Shown: in pieces, positions 58,169-64,000 of the stretch | How positions within the stretch are numbered: position 1 is the first letter of the stretch | Layout: each line of letters opens with the position of its first letter | Origin: Hymenobacter actinosclerus | GTDB taxonomy: Bacteria > Bacteroidota > Bacteroidia > Cytophagales > Hymenobacteraceae | Length of the DNA stretch: 64,000 nt | Direction: 5' to 3' | NCBI RefSeq assembly: GCF_900111515.1 | Contig: NZ_FOHS01000001.1 | Location: forward strand, 193,419 to 257,418 | Notes under the pieces: model-generated | Seen by the model: only the letters and a program-made list of their open reading frames with translations | The model's database searches: none | Told to the model about the DNA's origin: nothing | Program-made: the position numbers and the translations under genes

Positions 58169-58729
58169 ATGTCTGAACTACGAGTTGCTTCCCGTTACGC
58201 CAAGTCGCTGATTGATTTGGCCCAGGAGCGGGGTGAGCTGGAGCAGGTGAAGCAGGACATGGACCTGTTCAGCAAGACGCTGGGCGAGAACCGCGACCTG
58301 CGCATGCTGCTGCGCAACCCCATTGTGAAGCACGATAAGAAGCTGGCCATTCTGAAGGCTATTTTCGGCGGCAAGGTGACGGACATGACGGAGAAGTTCT
58401 TCACGCTCGTAACCCAGCACAACCGCGAAAACTCCCTCGTTTTCATCGGCGACGAGTTCCTCAATCAGTACAACCTGAAGAAGGGAATGCAGGTCGCCCA
58501 GGTGACGACGGCCACCGTGCTCGACCCCAGCCTGCGCGAGCAGCTGCGCCAGCTCGTACGCGAGCAGGCCGGCATGCCCGAGGTAACGCTCCAGGAAAAA
58601 GTAGATCCAGCGCTGATTGGGGGCTTCGTGCTCCGCATCGGCGACCGGCTCATCGACGACTCGGTGAGCTTCCGGCTGCGCAAGCTGCGCACCGAATTCT
58701 CGAAGAATCCCTACCAACCCCAACTATAA
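58169..58729 (+). CDS. atpH: ATP synthase F1 subunit delta
   Basis: A 186-residue stator protein linking subunit b to the F1 head. SELRVASRYAKSLIDLAQER, LRMLLRNPIVKHDKKLAIL and DPALIGGFVLRIGDRLIDDS are the conserved OSCP/delta motifs; the C-terminal RLRKLRTEFSKN is typical. Stop and atpA start are 6 bp apart. Confidence 0.95.
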   Translation: MSELRVASRYAKSLIDLAQERGELEQVKQDMDLFSKTLGENRDLRMLLRNPIVKHDKKLAILKAIFGGKVTDMTEKFFTLVTQHNRENSLVFIGDEFLNQYNLKKGMQVAQVTTATVLDPSLREQLRQLVREQAGMPEVTLQEKVDPALIGGFVLRIGDRLIDDSVSFRLRKLRTEFSKNPYQPQL

Positions 58730-58735
58730 CCCACC

Positions 58736-60316
58736 ATGGCAGACGTACGTCCGGATGAAGTATCCGCCATTCTGCGGGAGCAACTCTCCAACTTCAAAAC
58801 CGAAGCCGAACTCGAAGAGGTGGGCACGGTATTGCAGGTTGGCGACGGTGTAGCCCGCATCTACGGCCTGGGCAACGCCCAGTCGGGGGAATTGCTCGAA
58901 TTTGAAAACGGCCTCCAGGCCCTCGTGCTCAACCTGGAAGAGGACAACGTGGGAGCAGTAATGCTCGGCGACTACTCCGAAATCCGCGAGGGTGCCACTG
59001 TGCGCCGCACCAACAAAATTGCCTCCATCAAGGTGGGCGAGGGCATTGTTGGCCGCGTAGTAAACACGCTGGGCCAGCCCATCGACGGCCGCGGCCCCAT
59101 CCAGGGCGAAACCTACGAGATGCCGCTCGAGCGCAAGGCGCCCGGCGTAATCTTCCGCCAGCCCGTAACCGAGCCCATGCAGACGGGCATCAAGTCGATT
59201 GACGCGATGATTCCGATTGGCCGGGGCCAGCGCGAGCTGATCATCGGCGACCGGCAGACGGGTAAGTCGGCCGTGGCGATTGATACCATCCTCAACCAGC
59301 GCGAGTTCTTCGAGCGCGGCGAGCCCGTGTTCTGCATCTACGTAGCCGTGGGCCAGAAGGCCTCGACCGTGGCCCAGGTGGTAAACGCCCTGACCAAGGG
59401 TGGCGCCATGGACTACACCGTAGTGGTGTCGGCTTCGGCTTCCGATCCGGCCCCCATGCAGTTCTTTGCGCCCTTCACGGGTGCCGCCATCGGCGAGTAC
59501 TTCCGCGACACGGGCCGTCCGGCCCTGGTGGTGTACGACGACTTGTCGAAGCAGGCTGTAGCCTACCGCGAGGTGTCGCTGCTGCTGCGTCGCCCGCCGG
59601 GCCGCGAGGCCTACCCCGGCGACGTGTTCTACCTGCACAGCCGCCTGTTGGAGCGCGCCGCTAAAATCAACGCCTCGGACACCATTGCCCGGGACATGAA
59701 CGACCTGCCCGACAGCATCAAGCACCTGGTGAAAGGTGGCGGCTCGCTGACGGCCCTGCCCATCATCGAGACCCAGGCGGGCGACGTTTCGGCCTACATC
59801 CCGACCAACGTAATTTCGATTACGGACGGCCAGATCTTCCTCGAAACCAACCTGTTCAACTCCGGTGTGCGTCCTGCTATCAACGTGGGTATCTCGGTAA
59901 GCCGGGTGGGTGGTAACGCCCAGATCAAGTCGATGAAGAAGGTGGCCGGTACGCTCAAGCTCGACCAGGCCCAGTTCCGCGAGCTGGAGGCCTTCGCCAA
60001 GTTCGGCTCCGACCTCGACGCCTCGACCCGCCTCACCATTGAGCGTGGCCGTCGTAACCTCGAAATCCTGAAGCAGCCCCAGTTCTCGCCCCAGCGGGTG
60101 GAGGATCAGGTGGCCATCATTTACGCCGCCACCAACGGCCTGCTCGACAAAGTGCCCGTGAACAAGGTGCGCGAGTTCGAGAAGGAGTTCACCCAGACCA
60201 TGCAGACCCGCCACGCCCCCGAGCTGGCGGCCCTGAAGGCCGGCAAGCTCGACGACACCGTCATCGGCGCCATCCGCCAGGTTGCCAAAGACCTGTCGGC
60301 GGTTTATTCTTCGTAA
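58736..60316 (+). CDS. atpA: ATP synthase F1 subunit alpha
   Basis: A 526-residue regulatory subunit. [20 protein letters not shown] start; P-loop [92 protein letters not shown]. All are canonical alpha motifs. A word palindrome of about 180 bp separates it from atpG. Confidence 0.97.
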   Translation: MADVRPDEVSAILREQLSNFKTEAELEEVGTVLQVGDGVARIYGLGNAQSGELLEFENGLQALVLNLEEDNVGAVMLGDYSEIREGATVRRTNKIASIKVGEGIVGRVVNTLGQPIDGRGPIQGETYEMPLERKAPGVIFRQPVTEPMQTGIKSIDAMIPIGRGQRELIIGDRQTGKSAVAIDTILNQREFFERGEPVFCIYVAVGQKASTVAQVVNALTKGGAMDYTVVVSASASDPAPMQFFAPFTGAAIGEYFRDTGRPALVVYDDLSKQAVAYREVSLLLRRPPGREAYPGDVFYLHSRLLERAAKINASDTIARDMNDLPDSIKHLVKGGGSLTALPIIETQAGDVSAYIPTNVISITDGQIFLETNLFNSGVRPAINVGISVSRVGGNAQIKSMKKVAGTLKLDQAQFRELEAFAKFGSDLDASTRLTIERGRRNLEILKQPQFSPQRVEDQVAIIYAATNGLLDKVPVNKVREFEKEFTQTMQTRHAPELAALKAGKLDDTVIGAIRQVAKDLSAVYSS

Positions 60317-60497
60317 GCTACAAGCCGCAAGCGGCAAGCTACAAGCTGATGTTTTATGTCAGCTTGTAGCCTACCGCTCGCAGTCCATAGCTCAGCACAT
60401 ATGTTAATTAAGCCGCGAACTTTAAGCGGCGAGCTTCACACTGACATCTACTCGTCAGCTAAAAGCTTGCAGCTTGCAGCTTGTCGCTTGTAGCTCA
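60316..60497. repeat. long word-repeat spacer between atpA and atpG
   Basis: AAGCTACAAGCCGCAAGCGG and CAAGCTACAAGCTG (60315-60349), then AGCTTGTAGCCTACCGCTC (60361-60379), a middle stretch with AGCCGCGAACTTTAAGCGGC, and finally AGCTTGCAGCTTGCAGCTTG and TCGCTTGTAGCT (60464-60496). Same vocabulary as 58065-58160. Confidence 0.85.
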
Positions 60498-60502
60498 AAA
60501 AA

Positions 60503-61393
60503 ATGGCTAGCTTAAAAGAAGTCCGCAACCGCATTGTGTCGGTGCAGAGCACGCAGCAGATTACCAAAGCCATGAAAATGGTGGCGGCGGCCAAGCTGCG
60601 GCGCGCCCAGGACAACATTCTGCGCATGCGGCCCTACGCCCAGCGCCTCAACGGCATCCTGGGCAACCTGACGGCCCAGGCCGACAGCGAGGTGCAGAGC
60701 GAGTACGGTGTGGCGCGCTTGGTGCGCCGCGTGCTGATCATCGCCATCACCTCCGACCGGGGGCTGGCGGGCGCGTTCAACAGCAACGTGTTCAAGGCCA
60801 CCAATACCCTGGTGCAGAGCCGCTACGCCGAGCAGGCGGCCTCGGGCAGCGTGACGGTAATGGCCATCGGCAAGAAGGCGCACGAGTACTTCGGGAAGCG
60901 CGGCCCACTGCTGGGCGACTACCAGCACGTGTTCGGGCAGCTCTCGTTTGATACCGTGCGCCAAGCCGCCGAGCAGGCCATGGAGGGCTTCCGCAGCGGC
61001 GAGTACGACGAGGTGGTGATGGTGTACAACGAGTTCCGCAACGTGGCCACCCAGATTATCCGGGTGGAGCAGCTGCTGCCGCTGGTGCCCACCGAGGCCC
61101 CCGCGGAAGCCGCCGCGACCAGCAACGTGGACTACATCTTTGCCCCTTCCAAGGAGGAGATTGTGCAGACCCTGATTCCGCAGTCGCTCAAGATCCAACT
61201 CTACAAGGCCGTGCTGGAAAGCAACGCCTCGGAGCACGGCGCCCGCATGACGGCCATGGACAAGGCCACCGAAAACGCCGGTGACTTGCTCAAGGAGCTC
61301 AAGCTGACCTACAACCGCACCCGCCAGGCGGCCATTACCACCGAGATTCTCGAAATCGTAGGTGGTGCCGAAGCCCTGGCCGCCAGCCGGTAA
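60503..61393 (+). CDS. atpG: ATP synthase F1 subunit gamma
   Basis: A 296-residue central-stalk protein. ASLKEVRNRIVSVQSTQQIT, KAMKMVAAAKLRRAQ (N-terminal coiled-coil helix), TSDRGLAGAFNSNVFK and the C-terminal ARMTAMDKATENAGDLLKEL and NRTRQAAITTEILEIVGGAE are canonical. Last atp gene here: beta (atpD) and epsilon (atpC) are not in the window; in Bacteroidota they commonly form a separate locus. A perfect 14-bp terminator follows. Confidence 0.97.
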   Translation: MASLKEVRNRIVSVQSTQQITKAMKMVAAAKLRRAQDNILRMRPYAQRLNGILGNLTAQADSEVQSEYGVARLVRRVLIIAITSDRGLAGAFNSNVFKATNTLVQSRYAEQAASGSVTVMAIGKKAHEYFGKRGPLLGDYQHVFGQLSFDTVRQAAEQAMEGFRSGEYDEVVMVYNEFRNVATQIIRVEQLLPLVPTEAPAEAAATSNVDYIFAPSKEEIVQTLIPQSLKIQLYKAVLESNASEHGARMTAMDKATENAGDLLKELKLTYNRTRQAAITTEILEIVGGAEALAASR

Positions 61394-61433
61394 TCCTTTT
61401 TAGCTGGTAGCTGGTAACTGATGGCTTTCGTGC

Positions 61434-61470
61434 AAAGGCCCGCTTCCTTCCGGAAGCGGGCCTTTGTTTT
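61434..61470 (+). terminator. intrinsic terminator of the atp operon
   Basis: Perfect 14-bp stem AAAGGCCCGCTTCC / GGAAGCGGGCCTTT, 4-nt loop TTCC, followed by GTTTTG. Preceded by a half word-repeat TAGCTGGTAGCTGGTAACTG at 61401-61420. Confidence 0.9.
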
Positions 61471-61688
61471 GAGGCATGAGCGGCGCGGGGCCGCGGGTGC
61501 GGCTGGCTGAACCGGGCCGGCGGCGGCTTAGCGGGGCAGCGTGGCGCGGTGGGCGGTTACTTCGGCTATGGCCTGCTCCGGCCCGGGTACCTGCACCTCC
61601 ACCCGGCGCACATCAACGGCCTGCAGGAAGGCGGCCACCGGTGCTTGGGGGGCTTAGAGCGAATTTTGAGTCGGTGTACCGGCTGTAG

Positions 61689-61850
61689 AGACGCAGTAAC
61701 AACCTGGAAATCCGCTATACGTCTTCGGCGCAGGAGTATATAACGGTGGCGGCGCTGGTGGAGCAGGTGCTGGCAGCCGATACCCCGGCCCCGGAAGCGA
61801 CCATCGATGCGCTGGTCGCCGCCCTCTACGGCGTGGCCCTGCCGGCGTAG
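61689..61850 (+). pseudogene. C-terminal remnant, possibly of a type II restriction-methylase
   Basis: After a stop at 61686-61688, one frame reads on to a stop at 61848-61850 with NNLEIRYTSSAQEYITVAAL, VEQVLAADTPAPEATIDALV and AALYGVALPA. The 'Q-x-L-A-A-D...E-x-x-I-D-x-L-V-x-x-LYG' ending is like the last helices of Eco57I/TaqI-type methylase-restriction enzymes. Another frame upstream (61549-61680) reads GGYFGYGLLRPGYLHLHPAH. The pieces are in different frames with stops between, so this is a decayed gene or chance; the identification is tentative. Confidence 0.35.
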
Positions 61851-61871
61851 GAGCGAGGGCTACGGTTGTGT

Positions 61872-61879
61872 TATATTTG
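61872..61879 (+). promoter_or_regulatory. -7 box TATATTTG for the gene at 61917
   Basis: Exact TAnnTTTG match 37 bp before the ATG. No TTTG at the expected -33 position. Confidence 0.5.
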
Positions 61880-61916
61880 TCGCCCCTGTTTCTGCGGGCC
61901 TTCCCGCTCGTTGCCT

Positions 61917-62321
61917 ATGACTCCCGTATTCGCCAACGACGCCGGCGAGCTGCTGGCCCACCCCGCCGGCTACGCCCTGCTCCGCTACCGCCCCGGCGCC
62001 ACCGACGTGGAGGCCCTGGCCGCCCTGCTCACCCGCATGGGCCGGCTGCTGGTGCAGCGCCGCTGGAGCTACCTGCTCAGCGACGCCCTGGAACTGCCCA
62101 CACTGCCGCCCGCCTGCAAAGACTGGATGGTAACCGAATGGATTGGCGGCCGCATCGAGCGCCCCCCCGTGGTGCACGTGGCCGTGGTGCAGCCCGCCGC
62201 CGTGCTGGCCCGGCTTTCCACCTACGAAATGCAGGCCCAGGCCCAGGGCCGCACCCGCTACTACCACTTCGCTGACGAACCCGCCGCCCACGCCTTCGTA
62301 GTGGCCCGGCTGGGGGGATAG
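61917..62321 (+). CDS. STAS/SpoIIAA-like small protein
   Basis: A 134-residue soluble protein. FANDAGELLAHPAGYALLRY, WSYLLSDALELPTLPPACKD, VVHVAVVQPAAVLARLSTYE and YYHFADEPAAHAFVVARL give the strand-helix alternation and the F-x-D/E-x-x-A-x-x-F/W ending seen in the protein at 32014. I group both as STAS-like proteins of unknown function. The start at 61917 was preferred because a -7 box lies upstream of it within the earlier open frame (61866). Confidence 0.72.
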   Translation: MTPVFANDAGELLAHPAGYALLRYRPGATDVEALAALLTRMGRLLVQRRWSYLLSDALELPTLPPACKDWMVTEWIGGRIERPPVVHVAVVQPAAVLARLSTYEMQAQAQGRTRYYHFADEPAAHAFVVARLGG

Positions 62322-62325
62322 GGCG

Positions 62326-62403
62326 GGTTTAAAAGGCCAAGAAAGAACCAGCTCCCCTCCTCATATAAGAAGGGGAACTGGCTCTTTCTTGACCTTTTAA
62401 ACC
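62326..62403. terminator. long inverted repeat/bidirectional terminator between convergent genes
   Basis: Arms of about 38 bp (62326-62363 with 62366-62403) pair with a few mismatches: GGTTTAAAAGGCCAAGAAAG / CTTTCTTGACCTTTTAAACC. The inner part contains AGCTCCCCTCCT, the motif of the 27434-27568 element, suggesting a repeat recruited as terminator. Confidence 0.8.
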
Positions 62404-62415
62404 CTGTCTCCTCCT

Positions 62416-63147
62416 TCACCCCTGCATATACTGCCGCTTAGCCAGCTCCTTGCTGGGCTTGGGTGCGTGGGGGTGTTGTGCCAGCAGCTCCCGTACGTGC
62501 TGGGGCGTGAGGTGGGTAAAGTCGGGGATGACGGCGAGCGGGGCCTGGAAGTCGGTGGGTTGGAGGGTGGTGCTGAGGGCGATGCAGCGCATGCCGGCGC
62601 GGTAGGCGGCCTGCTCGCCGAGCAGGGCATCTTCGAACACCACGCACTGCCCGGGGGGCAGGCCCAGCTTGCGGGCGGTGGTGGTGTAGGTGTCGGCGTG
62701 GGGCTTGCCCTGGCGCACGTCGTCTTTGCCGATTACCACGTCGAAGTACTGGCGCAGGTCGAGGTAGTCGAGGATGTAGGAAATCGTGTCGTCGCCGGAG
62801 CCGGTGCCCAGGGCTGTTTTGAAGCCGGCCGCGCGGGCCGCCTGCAAAAACCCGCGCAGGCCGGCCACTTCCTGCCGCTTGTTCCAGTACAGCACCCGGT
62901 ACAGCAGCTCGCGCTGGGCGGCGTACTCCTCGATTTTCTTTTCCGGGACGGGCTTGGTGAACACCGTTTTGAGGATTTCGCCGGCGGGCATGCCGTTGAG
63001 GCGGCGCAGCAGCCGGCGGGCGTTGGTGCTCAGGCCCAGGTCGCGGAACAGCAGCTGAAACGCGCGGGCCTGGGAGGCGGTGTTGTCGATGATAACGCCA
63101 TCCATGTCGAAGATGAGGGCGTAGGGCAGGGGGGAGGAGTCAGGCAT
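62416..63147 (-). CDS. HAD hydrolase, beta-phosphoglucomutase/phosphatase-like
   Basis: A 243-residue cytosolic HAD enzyme. ALIFDMDGVIIDNTASQARA carries motif I (Asp14 nucleophile, Asp16 acid/base); KTALGTGSGDDTISYILDYL is motif II (Thr/Ser); VIGKDDVRQGKPHADTYTTT gives the motif III Lys; QCVVFEDALLGEQAAYRAGM is motif IV with the acidic residues. The helical cap (about 28-95) fits the beta-phosphoglucomutase/sugar phosphatase subclass. Substrate undetermined. Divergent from the PafA-like gene. Confidence 0.9.
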   Translation of the reverse strand: MPDSSPLPYALIFDMDGVIIDNTASQARAFQLLFRDLGLSTNARRLLRRLNGMPAGEILKTVFTKPVPEKKIEEYAAQRELLYRVLYWNKRQEVAGLRGFLQAARAAGFKTALGTGSGDDTISYILDYLDLRQYFDVVIGKDDVRQGKPHADTYTTTARKLGLPPGQCVVFEDALLGEQAAYRAGMRCIALSTTLQPTDFQAPLAVIPDFTHLTPQHVRELLAQHPHAPKPSKELAKRQYMQG

Positions 63148-63211
63148 AAGGATTGGGGGGCACTCGGTGGGCGACGTTTTCTGCCTCTACGCAACTCCCA
63201 ACGGGGTAGGC

Positions 63212-63219
63212 TACCTTTG
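63212..63219 (+). promoter_or_regulatory. -7 box TACCTTTG for the PafA-like gene
   Basis: Exact TAnnTTTG match, about 50 bp before the TTG start at 63270. Confidence 0.55.
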
Positions 63220-63269
63220 CCCGTTGAACCGCCCGTGGCCTTCGGGGTGCGGCCTTATCAATTATTGCC

Positions 63270-64000
63270 TTGAAAACACCCCTGACCCTGCTGCTGGCCG
63301 CCACTCTGGCGCTGCCGGCCCTTGCCCAGAAGAAAAAGCCCGCCGCTCAAACCCTGGACCGTCCCAAGCTGGTGGTGGGCATCGTAGTCGACCAGATGCG
63401 CTACGACTACCTGTACCGCTACTGGAGCAAGTACGGCCAGGGTGGGTTTAAGCGGCTGCTGGGCGAAGGCTTCAGCTACGAGAATGCCCACTACAACTAC
63501 GTGCCCACCTATACCGGGCCGGGGCACGCCAGCATTTATACCGGCACCACGCCCTCGGGCCACGGCATTGTGGGCAACAACTGGCTGGTGCGCGAAACCG
63601 GCCAGCGCACCTACGTCACCGAAGACAAAACCGTGCAGCCCGTGGGCGGCTCTATGGAGGCCGGCCAACAGTCGCCGGCCCACATGCTGGCCACCACCAT
63701 CACCGACGAGCTGCGGCTGGCCACCAACTTCGAGAGCAAGGTGATTGGCGTGTGCATCAAGGACCGGGGCTCCATTCTGCCCGCCGGCCACGCCGCCAAC
63801 GCCGCCTACTGGTACGACGGCACCAACGGGGCCTTCATCAGCAGCACCCACTACATGCAGCAGCTGCCGGCCTGGGCCACGGGCTTCAACGCCGAAAACC
63901 GGGCCGCCAGGTACCTCGACCAGCCCTGGACCACGCTGCTGCCCATTGCCCAGTACACCGAAAGCACCGCCGACGACGTAGCCTGGGAAGCCCCGTTCAA
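63270..64000 (+). CDS. alkaline phosphatase family protein (PafA-like), 5' part
   Basis: The visible part is about 243 residues and runs off the right edge. The start is TTG at 63270, the only start that puts the signal peptide (KTPLTLLLAATLALPALA) at the N-terminus; no in-frame ATG precedes it. RPKLVVGIVVDQMRYDYLYR carries the first metal-binding Asp; YVPTYTGPGHASIYTGTTPS has the nucleophile Thr (TGPGHASI), and VGNNWLVRE, VGVCIKDRGSILPAGHAANA follow. These are hallmarks of PafA-type periplasmic phosphatases found widely in Bacteroidota, which release phosphate from phosphomonoesters. The C-terminal metal ligands lie outside the window. Confidence 0.9.
   Translation, partial: MKTPLTLLLAATLALPALAQKKKPAAQTLDRPKLVVGIVVDQMRYDYLYRYWSKYGQGGFKRLLGEGFSYENAHYNYVPTYTGPGHASIYTGTTPSGHGIVGNNWLVRETGQRTYVTEDKTVQPVGGSMEAGQQSPAHMLATTITDELRLATNFESKVIGVCIKDRGSILPAGHAANAAYWYDGTNGAFISSTHYMQQLPAWATGFNAENRAARYLDQPWTTLLPIAQYTESTADDVAWEAPF

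Noticed and set aside
61476-61688. 70-codon plus-strand frame after the atpG terminator
   Set aside because: Arg/Pro/Gly-rich with no conserved segment; treated as noise next to the decayed gene.

Overview
The window looks like a chromosome segment of a high-GC Bacteroidota, most probably a Hymenobacter-like member of Hymenobacteraceae. The pointers are type IX secretion and gliding genes (porP/sprF-like, gldK-gldL-gldM-gldN, sprE/porW), SusC-style TonB-dependent receptors with carboxypeptidase-regulatory-like N-terminal domains, DUF4249/DUF4271/DUF4286 families, and promoter -7 boxes of the Bacteroidota form TAnnTTTG. The lineage is inferred from gene content, not from a marker gene. No rRNA, tRNA or CRISPR array was seen.

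Layout. 1-7.9 kb: a DUF4249 lipoprotein (cut by the edge), its TonB receptor, a secreted hypothetical, a DEDD exonuclease, a lemA-TPM-TPM operon and a sugar nucleotidyltransferase. 8.0-20.0 kb: an all-plus-strand accessory cluster encoding a VWA-like lipoprotein, a three-helix membrane protein, a tubulin/FtsZ-like protein, a giant Hsp70/actin-fold ATPase, a membrane-anchored Pro/Ala-rich protein, a MotA/ZorA-like channel subunit, an AT-rich small insert gene and a MotB/ZorB/OmpA-like partner. A REP-associated (RAYT/IS200-like) transposase and its REP palindromes lie inside it. This is the best candidate for a little-described system: two cytoskeletal-fold NTPases joined to an ion-driven stator pair and a VWA lipoprotein. 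20.1-32 kb: a siderophore receptor/Cys-rich small protein/PepSY operon, a prolyl oligopeptidase, small housekeeping genes and a second TonB receptor with a His-rich partner. 32-41 kb: htpG, a MORN-like lipoprotein, yraN, lipB, a WecA/MraY-type transferase, DUF4271 and hemD. 41-47 kb: the porP-gldKLMN T9SS locus. 47-55 kb (minus strand): sprE/porW, penicillin-binding protein 1A and uvrC. 55-61.4 kb: the ATP synthase cluster atpZ-x-x-atpB-atpE-atpF-atpH-atpA-atpG, without beta and epsilon genes. 61.4-64 kb: a gene remnant, a STAS-like small protein, a HAD phosphatase and the start of a PafA-like phosphatase.

Intergenic DNA is unusually structured. There are two REP-like families, long inverted repeats (one a perfect 60-bp pair), nested CCCCTCC palindromes, and a striking class of 'word palindromes' in which a 7-12 bp word is repeated loosely in tandem and then inverted. 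The word differs from spacer to spacer. One such word set has become the 5' coding region of uvrC.
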